A stretch of DNA of 64,000 nt from Cristatella mucedo (lineage: Eukaryota; Bryozoa; Phylactolaemata; Cristatellidae): contig WPIO01000069.1 in NCBI GenBank assembly GCA_009760855.2, positions 2,051,558 through 2,115,557 of the forward strand, read 5' to 3'. The notes beneath the pieces are model-generated. The model was not told where the DNA came from. It did not search any database and was given only the letters and a program-made list of their open reading frames with translations. A program made the position numbers and the translations under genes. Shown here one piece after another: positions 28,870-41,187 of the stretch. The number at the start of each line of letters is the position of its first letter. Position 1 is the stretch's first letter.

Positions 28870-31080
28870 ACAGGCAGGTGATCAAAGGTGCTGGCTGCTA
28901 GCTGCCCAGCCAGAGTCAGATCTGGATTAATTTGAGGTTTAATGCAACAGCACAGATACAGCTTTTTTGAGCTTCAGTTTAAGTGGATTTGGCAGTGGAA
29001 GCTTGCAGTGCACCAGCACAGATCTGTTCTCTCTAGCTTTATGATGATAGCTCGGCTGCACTTGCCAGTCGGTTCGACCCCAACCCTCTTGCTTTCTGAT
29101 AGGGGTTGGATAACTGACCACAAGGGTGAGCCAGGCCAAGGTCAGTCAAGGGCAGAATTTGCCAACTGAACCAGGCTTGCCTGCCTTGCAGCACGGCCAC
29201 CCTACCAAGTGAAGGCAAGGCAATGCCATGGCCAATCGGAGTAGCTACACTGTATGTGTCCGTCCAGCAACCTCAAGATCACCAATCTCACTCGATGGCC
29301 ATGGAAAACTAGCCCACTCTGAAGGAAAGATCAGTCTTGGCAATGGTGTAACGCGGAAGGCTCGGCGGAGTAGGCTTGACCTGCCGCTTACCTAGCGGCG
29401 TAGCCTTGTGCCTACTGCCGTTCGGTACGCGCCTAAGCGAAATAAGCTGGCAGCCGCGAAACGAACATTTCTGGCGCTGACCTGCTTACCGTTACTAAAG
29501 GGGGTCGTGAGTCACAAATTGGGATTTTACTGAATTTTATTCGCAAGCGCACAAAGTCGCTGTGCGTCTAGTTTATCTTTATCTCTACACTCCTCGCACG
29601 TTCTCAACAGCACCAACACTGTTGGGGAGGGAATACTTCTCCTCACTAAGGCGCGAGCCGGAGCCTAAACCCTAACCGGAGAACTAGGACATCGTTTCCA
29701 CCTGTGCGGAAGGAATACCCCAAATACGCCAACTTAAGCACTCTTGCGGTGGGAATACTTCTACACACTGAAGCGCGAACCGCAGCCTAAACCCTAACCG
29801 GAGAACTAGGGCTCTGTTTCCACCTGTGCGGAAGGAATACCCCAAACACGCCAGCTTGAGCACTCTTGCGGAAGGAATACTTATCCACACTGAAGCGCGA
29901 ACCGGAGCCTAAACCCTGACCAGAGAACTAGAACTCGGTTCCCACCAGTGCGGCAGTAATACTCCACACACGCCACCTCAAGCACTCTTGCGGAGGAAAT
30001 ACTTCTCCACACTGGGGCTGCTTACGTGTATAATGGGAAACGATCCAAATAGACGGATCCCGAACCAGAGCCTAAACCCTAATCAGAGAACTAGATCTCG
30101 GTTTCCACCAGTGTGGCAGGAATACTCTACACGCGCCACCTCAAGCACTCTTGCGGATGAAACACGTCTCCACACTTACGCTACTTACATCTATTCTGGG
30201 GACTACCCAAATAGACAGAGCTCAAGCTGGAGCCTAAATCCTAACCGTAGAACTAGGCCTCCACACACGTCAACTACGCCTAGCTCGCACCGGTAAATCC
30301 CTATGCCGAGATCACGTGCTAGCGCCCACACAAAAAACAGAAGAAACACAAAATGCTAGCTCAGGCACAATTCGACCGTATTCGGTGGAGTCCACCGAAT
30401 CTTCCTAGCGCTGTCTTGTCCTATTCTGTCCATCGTCGGCGGACAGCCCACCCTCCTCTCTTGCTTTCAGAGAAACGAGTGCCCGACGGCGTCGAAGCAC
30501 AGAGCCGGACAGAAGACCCGAAGAGACCAAAACCACCAGGCCCAGAGCGAGCGTCGCTCGACTCTTAAATACTTAGCTGAGACGATGGGGCAAGAGTTTA
30601 GTGGTATTGGGCCCGACACCATGGCCCATTATGGTAAGGAACTAATACCGGCACTAGGTCACTGGAATGTCCCCTCTGTCCAGCTTGAATGGCGAATGGG
30701 TTCCAGACGATTCTTTTTGGACAGAGTGATGGCGAAGGTTGACAGGCCAGCCAAAATCTATCAGCAGCTTCCGCGGGTATCGGATCAATTGTAAGGCCAA
30801 ATCGCCACCGCTTGTCTCAGAGCTTCCTGGCTTGCTCTTAAGCGCTTCCTCTCTAACCGCACTGAAGCTCCTCTCTGGCTCACTGCTCCAAGACAAAGGA
30901 GTTCTAGCCCGCCTCCGAACAGCTCTTGTTCACGCTGAAGTTCAGCCGAGGCCAGCAGGGCGCTACAATGGCACTCAAGAATCAGCTAGCCTCCATGCCA
31001 CATAAGGGTCCAAGAGGGGCATGTTAATGAGGAGCCCAGACTCAGAAGCCGGGCGAGAAGTCAACTTAGCAGAGCATGAC
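28870..31080. other. GC-rich block of unknown origin
   Basis: About 2.2 kb clearly richer in G+C and CpG than the rest of the window. It holds the 122/163-bp tandem repeat in its middle. Several short frames are open, but none shows a family motif or clean coding character. It might be a non-autonomous mobile element with an internal minisatellite, or a CpG-rich regulatory region. Confidence 0.4.
29610..30280. repeat. tandem repeat, 122-bp then about 163-bp units
   Basis: Five copies of the landmark agcctaaa lie at 29,662, 29,784, 29,906, 30,069 and 30,231: spacings 122, 122, 163 and 162 bp. The longer units carry an extra segment of about 41 bp (gctgcttacgtgtataat..ccaaatagac, and a diverged version of it). 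Each unit contains CCTAAACCCTAACC-like sequence and aagcactcttgcgg. Confidence 0.92.
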
Positions 31081-31736
31081 TCTGTCCGTGACTCTTTTTC
31101 TGTCGATTTGTTCTCTGCACCTTTCTTCTGCGATTCATTAAGACAGATTCTACGTAATTGTTTTCAGGTCAAGTTATTTCACAGTAAGATTTTAGAATAA
31201 ACAGGTCCACGGGTAATAACAAACACTATTCCCTTCTTGTACAATACGCCTTTCGTAGGATACACTCCGTGCTTTTAATATGCTGCCATGTGCATTGCTA
31301 ATAAATTCACTGCCAAGAACCCCTTTACCATAATTAGCCTGCCTATGTGTGCTGAAATTGTGCATTTATTTGTCCATTGTTTGACATTTGTTCCCCTAGC
31401 ATTTGTAACTTGCTTTGACACTGCCAGGCTGCTATGCACAGGTCTATAACATTGCACACAGATCTACATGCAAGGTTTATGGAACTAGTCACAGCCGTTT
31501 TGTGTGCTGACTGTCAGCGGCAAATGCAGTCATCGTCTCAGGCTTATGAGCTGGAAGTAACATTTACTAGTAGGGCTTCATTCCACTTATGGATGGGAAG
31601 CCCATAGATACATCCGTGCTGATATGTACTACTAAAGCTATCTGAATATTTTTTAGTAGTGCAAAGATCAATTCAGCATTTGATTACTCCCAGCCAAGAA
31701 TGTTAATGCCATGATAGCGTACATACATATACATAT
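31081..31736. other. intergenic, nothing recognised
   Basis: No supported ORF or repeat. Confidence 0.35.
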
Positions 31737-31745
31737 ATGTGTGTG

Positions 31746-31815
<70 letters not shown>
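31737..31815. repeat. (GT)n microsatellite
   Basis: Almost pure GT dinucleotides over about 80 bp with one gc interruption. Confidence 0.97.
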
Positions 31816-31816
<1 letters not shown>

Positions 31817-32271
31817 ACGTGTGTGCATGTGTCTGTGTGTTCATTTTGTATGTGTACCTACTCACATACACAAGATACATCAATCATTTATATAGCGCCC
31901 TAAGTGATAGAATGTCTTAATTTAGGCAATTTGAAAGTGCTTCCAGCATAGATAGTAATAATAATAAGCTTAAAAATAAATCACTGGCTAAAGTGCTCTC
32001 AGAGGCCTATGCAATTAGTTGTCTTTCCAGAGGTTTTACATTTGATACAAAGGAAGCAGGAGCTATCGTAGCAAGCATAGATATTGCAATGACAAGCTGC
32101 CTTGGTTTGTTCAAGGGGCAAGGGGTTGGCCTTCAACAAGTAAGGTCTTGGGCTACCTTCTTATCTTAGTCTTGGACATTAAATCTGCGCATTATTCAAT
32201 TCGCCAAGGGTTTATGTTTTGTCATTTTAAATAATTTGAGAATATTAAGATCCGTCATTTGAGAATAGAGT

Positions 32272-32680
32272 GTAATAATAATAATGGTAACCCACTTGAT
32301 AAAGTGCCCTCTGAGAACTCTATCTGTTTCTAGGGGCTTTACATTTGCTGCAAAGCGAAACTCAATTGAATGTTGAGTAATACCATGCTTGATAAACAAC
32401 ATGATAAGCATGGTTAGGGGTGACATGCACATGGTCAGCATGCGAATGTGGTTAGTGGCAGCATGCACAGTGTCAGCAAGCATAAGCACATTATAGACGA
32501 ATCGCAGGAACGCACTAAATTGAGCCCAACAAAGTTGTGTTTTTAAGTTCTTTTTAAATGTGGTCAAGTCAGGGGATGTTTTCCCACAAGTTGGGACGGA
32601 GTTTCAGGCTTTGGAAGCATACTAACTAAATGCTTGGTCTCCAAAGGATTTGAAGTTTGGAAGAGTATAATTTTACAATC
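32272..32680 (-). mobile_element. LINE A 3' end
   Basis: Minus-strand copy: short AAT-type tail at 32,272-32,283, hairpin at about 32,295-32,345, 3' UTR and the last codons of ORF2 (MTTFKKNLKTQL). It is 5'-truncated near 32,680. Confidence 0.88.
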
Positions 32681-32744
32681 ATAGGGGATTTTTTGTTAAA
32701 ATACACGTGCAGGTTAATGCATTGTATACAAATTTTGCTACCTT

Positions 32745-32777
32745 TAATATATATATAAATATATATATATATATATG
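32745..32777. repeat. (AT)n microsatellite
   Basis: About 30 bp of AT dinucleotides with one aa interruption. Confidence 0.9.
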
Positions 32778-32889
32778 TTTATACGTAAGAATATGCAAAA
32801 AATAAACCCATTCCAACATTATAAGGCAACTGTGCATGTACGTGATGTTATAGTAAAGCCCTAGCTTTTACAGTAAATGAAGAATTATA

Positions 32890-33430
32890 GACTCTTAAGC
32901 AAAATGTGATTCTTTTAAAAATGCACCTGAAACGAGACGAGAGCTAATACCTTCGTAAAAACTGGAGGTATCTGCCTGTGATGTGGCTGCCCTAATAAGG
33001 TCTAGCAAAAAGAGCTCGTCTCCTGAAGACCCTTTACCTTCATCTCTGTGGTCTTCTCTAGCAGGCCAACTTAGTGCTGCCATAACCATGATTTGTAATG
33101 CTTCTTTGGGAAAAGGGGTCGTTCCCAAGTCCTTCAAATCGGCAATCGTTAGGCCTATTCCTAAAAAGCCTGGATTAGACACAGAGGTCGTAGCAAACTA
33201 TCGCCCAGTTTCCCTTCTTCCGTTCTTATCAAAGATTCTTGAAACAATTGTTGCTAAGCAGCTGGTTGATCGTGTGGAAAATAATGGAATGTCAGAAAGA
33301 TTTCAATCAGGGTTCAGAGATCCTTTTAAGGAAGGTGACAGGTTGAGGAACGGCGATTGCTTTGGTCGGAGGTGGCCTAATGGAGGCACGAATGTGCACA
33401 ATTTGTCCAGTAAAGAAGGCTGAACACTTT
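32890..33430 (+). mobile_element. LINE B, RT N-terminal part
   Basis: A 146-codon open frame (32,983-33,423) encodes RT motifs 0 to 2: SSSPEDPLPSSLWSSLAGQ, GKGVVPKSFKSAIVRPIPKK, ANYRPVSLLPFLSKILE and RFQSGF. It then loses similarity, and the palm motifs are absent. The sequence matches the equivalent part of the LINE B copy at 9.6-9.85 kb. Confidence 0.82.
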
Positions 33431-33559
33431 TAGACTGAGCCCTTAATATCTGGGGAGTTGTATCTCACAGCATTGGCCAGTAAATGGTTTACTGGGCTAT
33501 AAATCTATTTAGTGTCTGACTGGCTGGAATTCTGCTTTCTAACGAAAAAAAGAATTTGT

Positions 33560-34235
33560 TTAAGCTTTAGTGTGTAAATTCAAAGGAAGTCTTTAAATTG
33601 ACTAGATCTGCCGCAGACCCCGATTTCTCGAAATAACATTCTAGCCTGCTCTAAACCTGGCGCATCTTAAGGTGTTTTTTAGTAAATTGAAATTAATCTC
33701 GACGACTTTGAACACGGATAGCACAAACGGGAGCATGCTTGTCAAGAGCACTCCCGAGTTTCATGTTCATCGCATCAGTGAGGGTATCAAGGCTGCCGGT
33801 CGAGTCTGAATGCAGATCAAAAAGACATGCATCACAAACGGATTTCAAAAACTTGTCAATGTCAATGTTTTCTTAGTTACTTCGTTTGGCAAATTCGACA
33901 TTGCCCTATACAAACGAGGGAGCAGGAACAGTAAACGAGACCAAACAATGACCTGAGAGGGTCAGTGGGCACACCACAAAGTCAGTGGAGAGGACATCCT
34001 TAGTGATCACGAGATCTAGAATGTAACCACCGACGTTAGTGCTATGATTAACGTGTCGGGCCCAACCAAAATTCTGCAGACAGTCAAGAAATAAGCGAAC
34101 CTGGCTGTTGCTAGGGTTGTTAACGTGAATATTCAAGTCTCCTACAATCAGTAACGGCCTGTCGCACACAAATATTTTAGCGACATACATGGAAAGGCGT
34201 ACTGAAGTAAAGCCTCTCTTCTTGTTTTGCCCCAA
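33560..34235 (-). mobile_element. LINE B, AP endonuclease C-terminal half and linker
   Basis: A minus-strand open frame (34,235 down to 33,906) contains the endonuclease motifs LLIVGDLNIHVNN, HVNHSTNVGGYILDLVI and LSGHCLVSF. Linker sequence follows to about 33,560 with LDKHAP. It faces the RT fragment at 32.9-33.4 kb. Confidence 0.82.
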
Positions 34236-34254
34236 GGGTTCCTTGCATTTGTGA

Positions 34255-34668
34255 CGTCCAGTCTTGGCATTTGTAAATCACTGCTTCCTTTCTTACCGAC
34301 TAGAGTGATCAGGTGCTTGCTGGTGGTGCAAAAATCTGCAGCTACGCACGTGTGGCAAACCTCCTATTTGCCACATCTCACCACTTCTTGGTGACATGCA
34401 CGTGCTTCCAATCAACCATTTCATCGACCTGAAATTGTTGTAACTCATTTTAAGGTCCCTTCGTTCTGTGGCTGCAACCTATCAGATCTCTACCTGCCAC
34501 TGTAAGCATCCTACTATCTGCTTATCGGACTGTAATTGTTCAAGTAAAATGCATAGAAATCTCAAGTAATTTGAAGTCTGAGCTTGTAGTTCATATGCTT
34601 CCAAAATTTGGAACTCACTCCTGACTTGAATCGTGACATCTACTGTTTTGCCCACTTTTAAAAAGAAA
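34255..34668 (+). mobile_element. LINE A relic, C-terminal part
   Basis: Alignable in pieces to the LINE A end of ORF2 (ctgcttcctttcttaccgac, ggtgcaaaaatctgcagc, ggaactcactcctgac) but with stops in every frame. It ends in an (AT)n stretch at 34,668-34,688 and has lost its 3' UTR. Confidence 0.7.
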
Positions 34669-35061
34669 TATATATATATATATATATAAATTTGCTATTG
34701 CAACAATGCCAGTCTTTCCTCAATAAGCACCATCGCACCATTCTTTCACCAAGTCTTTGTCTCATTCACTCCCACAGCTATATTCAGTACTTTGTCTACT
34801 TAGAATCAGAGAAGCGATTCCACATACTCACATAGTAAACTAGCTATGTCTACTAAGTGAAAGCTTGGAAAAACCTTTACAAGATTGAACTTGAGGGTCG
34901 TTTGATAAGCAGTCAAGGACTAATTTTAGTTAAGTTTGCTGATCAAAGCGAATGTCAAATCGAGCTTCTACAGAAACATTGTTGAATTACAGATGCCCAA
35001 TAAAAATCCCGATAAGCAAAATCAACCGTCCCCTTAACTGCTCCCAGATTAGCTCCGTACC

Positions 35062-35248
35062 AAGTCATGAGCCGTAATGGCTCACTAAGTAAGGCGGTTG
35101 CTTTTCACAACCTTGGCTGCGAGGTCGTGGGTTCGAATCCTGTGGTGGGCGATCCTTTATTGCCACTGCAAGCAGTGGTGATAGCCGTAAAGGCACTTCT
35201 GTCGCTATACAAAAAGACGCTGTTAAATCAGCTAGTATATATTATGTT
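35062..35248 (+). mobile_element. SINE-1, best preserved head
   Basis: The head has tggctcactaagtaaggcgg (A-box region) and a perfect B box GGTTCGAATCC at 35,130-35,140. Between them ggttgcttttcacaacc can fold as an anticodon-like stem and loop. The tRNA-unrelated body follows (gcgatcctttattgccactgcaa, then gatagccgtaaaggc) and ends ctatacaaaaagacgctgttaaatcagcta. It is about 185 bp long. Confidence 0.92.
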
Positions 35249-36700
35249 TCTGGTGGCCTTGCCGATCACTTGCCTATTTTTTGTAAGCAAGATCGACAAG
35301 ATCGGAGAATCCACCTTTAAGGTTTTAGCATGCCTTCTGGACTCATGCCCCTCATCAGATCATCACTGTACTTCCTTCTATCGTTTCAGTGCACTATCTT
35401 GATGCCTAAATTCAAGGAGGCCGCAAGTGACTTAATCCTGAAATAATCGGTCACTCAAAGAAGATTACTAGTCCTCTAGACCATATTCCCACTAGCCTAT
35501 CCTGTGGTAATTGGATCTGCTGCTGCAACACATAACTAACATGCATCTTTAGCCTAGGATCAGTTCCCAGCACCTTTCAAACAGGCACCTGTTAGGCCTC
35601 CATTAAGGAAAGCAAATTCAAAAAAGAGGGCTTGAACATTTTCGTAATTCTTCTCTTTTCCAGTTCCTACCGAAGACACTAGATCGAATGGTGACTGACT
35701 AACTGAACATGTATATCGAGATTGCAAACCGATAAAGTAATTTACAGTTTGTGTTTAGAGCTCATCACTCGACCGAGTCAGCGTTTCTTACAGTGTATAA
35801 GAACCTTCTCAGGAATGACAACTGGGGTGGAGTCTCTCTGCTTGATCGTTCTGCAGCATTCGGAGCTGTTAATTACAGACTCCTTGAAAGTCTCGAATGG
35901 TTCAGGTCCTGTCCCATTGGGTGACTCAAGAGCAATGATGTGAAAGGACAGCTGTCATTGGAGTTACCACTCAAGTATGGTTTACCTCAGTATTTTGTGC
36001 TCGGTCCCCTAAATTTTGCAGCTTATACTATGCCTCTCGTCGATCTGATCGCCAAACGGAATCTAGGCTTTGGCCTCTATGGAGATGAAACTCAATTGTT
36101 GGATCTTCTCTCGCACTCGAGCACATTGAATTCTCTACACACCCAACCTGCATCCACACATAGATGGCAGCTAACTTTCTTAGATGGAATGACATAAACC
36201 CATCTTAATGGATGTCGGGTACCCAAATTTGATTAAAAACTGGACAACCTAACGGTCAAAGTCGGCACTGGCAGCCAACGTCCTGTAGAATCGGCATCTA
36301 ATTGAGGGGTGGCATTCAAAAAATGACCTTTTGATAGAAGACCCATCAGCTCTACAGTCACGTCTGACATATTTTATTTACAAAACATTGCCAAAGTTTG
36401 GGCTTGTTTAGACAGAGATACCGAGTCTAAATTAGTCGATACATTTGTGACATTCAGTCCTAATTTCCGTTGCTCACTGCTTGCTGGTTTCCCAGCTTAC
36501 AGTTGCTGGAACCACTCTGCAGCAAGGCTTATATGCCGTAATGCAATTGTCACATCAAACCGCTTCTTGTCGATTTACACTGGCATCCAATCGATCAGCT
36601 CCTCGACTTCAAGCTTGTCATATTTGATCCTAGGTTATTCCAGCCTATCTCTCAAAATGAGACCCTACCAAGCCGAAGAATCGTTCGAACTGCTGTTCTT

Positions 36701-36897
36701 TGATTCGTGATGGCACAATGGCACCTGGTGGTTTGTAATCGCACAATAGGTAAGGTGGTTGCTTCTTACGACCTCGGTACCGACGTAGTCGATTCTAGCC
36801 CTCTAGTGGGACATCCTTTTTTTAAGCTGTAAATAGTGGTAATAGCCATACAATAAATGGTCTTCTGTCGCTAGACATAAGAGGTTGAAAATAGCTA
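36701..36897 (+). mobile_element. SINE-1 with clear target duplication
   Basis: A decayed copy (cacaataggtaaggtggttgc, then cttctgtcgctagacataagagg). The flanks read gaactgctgttctt (36,687-36,700) and gaacttgcttctt (36,898-36,910), a target-site duplication of about 13 bp with small changes. The B box is eroded. Confidence 0.82.
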
Positions 36898-36992
36898 GAA
36901 CTTGCTTCTTACTCGAATCGTTTAGCCATACCTCGCAGGAACCCCACAACCGTTGGAGAGTATACCTTTAGTACCGAATGAAATTTATCCCA

Positions 36993-37165
36993 ATAATACA
37001 TTGTTATTGGGCCTTCAGAGAACTCAATCTTTCTCAAGGCACTTTACAGATGCTTCATAGAAAGCATTACCGAATGTTAAAATCGTCGAACAGTAGGCAT
37101 AGTGTAAACTGGTACATACAAGCACACGAAGGACCAATCACAAAGACATACCAACTTCGAGGCTC
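36993..37165 (-). mobile_element. LINE A 3' end, decayed
   Basis: An AAT-type tail is followed by an eroded hairpin (gggccttcagagaactcaatctttctcaaggcactttac) and part of the 3' UTR. Confidence 0.7.
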
Positions 37166-37409
37166 TCAAAGCTAGGAGCTCACTACCGATCCATATCACT
37201 GTACCCAGGCCGCTAGGTCCGTTTGGCTGGGACCAGACGGCTATAATGAGGGTATGGGTCACTAGCTAAGCCAGGATCTCATGTGCCTTCGTTACAGAGT
37301 TCTACCGGAAACCCACGTTCTTGCTGACATCATATAAGGAAACGATACAGCTAAAACCTGGTGCAAGTTTTTCTGATTTTTATCAGACTGTAGGGCGAAG
37401 CAGTTACGT

Positions 37410-38000
37410 GTTTATTGATATCCAAGCGCTCATCGGTTCGTGCTGCTGGGTTTCCCATGCCGGCGGCTTGTAACCTGCAAGTTTGTTATGACCATCAGCA
37501 GCTGTTACTGCTTCTTCATCGTCGATCAAATGCATTCCTCGATATTATTGCCGTTACTCCAATTCGTAAACTAAGCATTAACAAAACAAAAGCACTCGGG
37601 CACTCTAGTGGAGGCCTGAACAGCCAGCTCAGATGCCGAATGTTGGCTTGTTGCTCGTTTGTTATTCCTAGCATAGTCTCGAACTGCTCAACATGCTTAC
37701 CCACATTGGTCACTGTGAATCTCTCTAAGTGATCATCAGGCCTGTTACAACTCCATCGTCCCGGCCCGACATGACGCTTGCCTCCTTTGGAATCCTTGGT
37801 TAATGTGCAACAAACCTCTGGTTATAAGCCACCTCATTTCTGAAAATGGTATTGACCTGCTCGCCCCAACTGAAACTTGGCAAAAACCAATACATTTTTT
37901 GACAATTAAAGGTGCAAGCCCAAATGGTTTCATATCCTTTCGCACCCCTAGATCAATCAAAACTGGAGGTATTCGATGATGTGATGAGGTGATCGGGCAA
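37410..38000 (+). mobile_element. LINE A-type 5' region and start of AP endonuclease
   Basis: The 5' part (37,500-37,735) matches the inverted segment at 22,490-22,740. From about 37,800 one frame encodes LVISHLISENGIDLLAPTETW, which is the TETW motif of AP-type LINE endonucleases, then a PRSIKTGG segment. The rest of the endonuclease is not followed beyond about 38,000. This shows what the 5' half of these elements looks like. Confidence 0.6.
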
Positions 38001-38489
38001 ACATGGGTGCAAAACTAGATTGCGATTCAGTTGCATTAAATTTGCTTAATATCCCCAGTCTATGATCGTCAAAGTAGTTCATATCATCTTGGCTACCATG
38101 CTACAACAGAGTGCTCATGACTGCATTAACTTGAGGATTAACCATGGTTCGATGAATCTTACTATGTATTGACTATCGTCGACACTGCAAAGGCATACCA
38201 AGCTGCTGCGACGGAAGCTCCTTTTCGTATTGAAACTCTTTCGAAAAATATGGTTCGCGTGAATATCGTATACAGAAACCGATAAAGCTTACTCCGGTTT
38301 CAAACTTAACTGTTGGCTGTTCATATAAGCTACGTGCATGCGGACATTGAAACACCTGTCGATTCGATCCACATGGTCTTCCACTCTGTCGGCTGCTTTA
38401 GACGTGCTAGCAGTCTGCAGGTTACTTGGGATCGTGCATATGTTTTATTGCTTGCTATCATAGTTAAATGCATCGCTAGATGGTGTCTT

Positions 38490-38960
38490 TTTTTTTAAGA
38501 TCCATGAATTAGGCATTCGAAAAGATATGAGCCCACTGCCACTGAGGGAGTAGGGACCACCAGCTGACATGGTACTCGTTTGGTGGTTGCTGGGAGCTGA
38601 CTACCCACTGGTTCGGTATTTCTAGGACTCTCTCGAACTGATCAGCACGTTCGCCCTTAAGCCTCTTGTGAATCTTCCTAACTTAGTGGCCATCAGGCTG
38701 GTTACAATTTTAGCCGATCGAATGAACCTTTGGCTTTGGCTTCCCTTTAAACTTTAACTTCGAAAGCAAATTATTTGGCTGAACAGAACGACTAGTTGCC
38801 CTTGCTACTTGAATGATTCAGTTACTGCATCCATCGCTTTGAGAGTGCAGACAAATGACCTCTAAGTCAAAAACCTCCGGACAGTGCACCATTATGATCA
38901 GACTATATCGGCAGGATAAGTTCCGAGAATGATCATGCAGCATCATATTCTTTCATTTTC
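38490..38960 (+). mobile_element. second copy of the LINE 5' region
   Basis: A diverged copy of 37,560-37,780: cgaactgatcagcacgttcgcc, then ggccatcaggctggttacaa. It is more decayed, with weak endonuclease-like readings behind it. Confidence 0.5.
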
Positions 38961-39019
38961 CCGGTGAAGCTGTGTATAGAAAACCAGTCTTATCTTACAA
39001 GAAGAAAAAAGCAAGCCCC

Positions 39020-39075
39020 TTTAGGCACCAATTTAAATTAAATTAATTAATTAATTAATTAATTAAATTAAAGTC
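39020..39075. repeat. (TTAA)n stretch
   Basis: Runs of aattaatt between 39,035 and 39,070. Confidence 0.85.
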
Positions 39076-39239
39076 AATTTAATTACAAGGTGAGTTTATG
39101 ATGTTGAATGTATAGTAACATAGGTAAACGTAAGGAACTTTCATATAAACTAATGTAATAATGATTTAGACATCTTTCCCACTTCTAATTGTTTTCAAAT
39201 AATGGGCCAGGCTCTAACATCAATATATAGAGTGAGCTA

Positions 39240-39405
39240 TGCTGGCTCACCTGTTAAGGCCTTTGAATTTCACGGCTTTGGTCCAAGTCGTGTTTTCCAA
39301 TCTTGTTGTGCGCGATTTGTATTGTTGCTGCTGCAGAGGAGGCGATAGCCGTAAAGGCCCTACCGTCACCATACAGGAGATGTTTGTGAATTGGCTAGTT
39401 TTTCT
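39240..39405 (+). mobile_element. SINE-1, decayed
   Basis: Recognisable by ggctcacctgttaaggcc at the head, then ggcgatagccgtaaaggccct and a body end ttggctag. The B box is lost. Confidence 0.7.
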
Positions 39406-39409
39406 TAGA

Positions 39410-40300
39410 CACGTGACTATGATAATCGCAAGCGACAATACTGGGAAACGAGATATTGCATACAATTTATCTCCAGTCTCAACCTGAGCGGATTCATAAA
39501 AAAACGAGACTGAGCCCTCTTTCTGTGGACCTACAAAAGGAATTTGCCAATTCCAGAACGTTTTCAGTGGATATAATGTTGCTTAACTAATCAAGAGACG
39601 GTAAACAAAATTCTCAAAAGATTGCACCGTATCTATAAATTGTCAAGGACCCTTTGATGACGTTATCTTTTTCTCTACTGCTTATAGGACAGCTAAAAAT
39701 TCTACTCACACAGTGTGACAGTCGAATGGTCCCGACTCCAAGATTACTGACAAAGCTGTAACAACACTCGGTCTGAGCCACAGCTATAAGGTTGGATGCT
39801 GGTGGAGCTACAGCTGCAACTCAGCAGCAGACTTTATTGAAATCACGATTGGTATTCAGCTTAGGTTGCTGCATGAGATTAATCGCACGTAACCCTAACT
39901 ACTAAGACCACTCTCATCTATGACTACTTTGAAGTGATAATTTCGGATGGCTTCTATAGGTTTATTGTAAAGTTTAGAAACGGGGCTGTGGGTTGAAACT
40001 TTTTGTAAGGCGTAAGGACAGTAATAGAAATATCATTTCAATTAAACTAGGCTCACCTAAATTTCTCTCACTGTCTGATATTACGATAATAGTGCAAGCT
40101 TCATTTACTGCTTTGTATCCGTCTAAGGGATACGTACTCGGATATTAGTACTTACAACCCAGGCCTGAAGCCTGCTTTGCAGAGATCAGATATCGTTTGA
40201 CGGGTAGTCAAATACTTCTCTACCCTTCGCTCCTTAAGGCAGTATCTCAGTAAACCCTTAAAAACTTACCTCTTACAAAAAGATTTCATTACCAATATTG
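39410..40300. other. intergenic, nothing recognised
   Basis: No supported ORF, exon pair or repeat. Confidence 0.35.
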
Positions 40301-40302
40301 TC

Positions 40303-40487
40303 ATTAATAATAATAATAATAATAATAATATTGCACTTGATAAAGCGCCCTCAGAGAACTTAATCTCTTTCTAGGCGCTTTACATTTGCTGCAAAGTGAT
40401 ACACAATAGAATAGTAAGTAAAATCATGCTTGAAAAACAAACAAAATGAATAACATGGTTAGGGGTTACATGCACTGGGTCAGCATT
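40303..40487 (-). mobile_element. LINE A 3' end, very short copy
   Basis: ATT-type tail (40,303-40,332), intact hairpin (40,340-40,383) and 3' UTR only. It is truncated at 40,487. Confidence 0.92.
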
Positions 40488-40754
40488 TGCTGTAATTTTT
40501 GCTTAAGATTATAAGGATTATTTCGAAAGTATTTCAACTGAAGTAGCTACAATGTAACTGTATTTCTAAAGCTGTTATTTATGCAGTATGATATTTAAAT
40601 GCTTTTTACTCTTATCGATAGCCCTACAGACTTAGCAATGCTTCTCAGTTTTGGTCCGTGCTGGGCTTTAAAGTTTGTGGGCTACCAATAACAATTTGAT
40701 CGTATTTTCTTCGAAAAAAATGCTGAGTGACTGAATATAGACTGGGTTCCTTGG

Positions 40755-40785
40755 GGAAGCTTTGTCAAGAGCATTATTACTAACA
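40755..40785 (+). mobile_element. LINE A 3' terminus scrap
   Basis: ggggaagctttgtcaagagcattattac resembles the last 30 bp of LINE A, just upstream of the long (GA)n. Confidence 0.45.
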
Positions 40786-40816
40786 TTTTTATTCTTATTG
40801 CCCGACGAGAGTGAAG

Positions 40817-41186
<370 letters not shown>

Positions 41187-41187
41187 T

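Larger units (their letters stand above)
34960..36980 (+). mobile_element. LINE A, RT domain to C-terminus, with two SINE-1 insertions
   Basis: It begins near 34,980 in the linker (QISSVP-like), is cut by a SINE-1 at 35,062-35,248 and resumes with FVSKIDKIGES at about 35,278. RT follows: DRMVTD near 35,690, YGLPQ near 35,975, and YGDETQL in place of YADDTQL near 36,080. The C-terminal domain is eroded. A second SINE-1 splits it at 36,701-36,897. The last matching piece is 36,900-36,975 (SNRLAIPRRN-like). Many stops are present. Confidence 0.8.

Noticed and set aside
31668-31920. His/Thr and Cys/Val open frames
   Set aside because: Translation of the (GT)n microsatellite.
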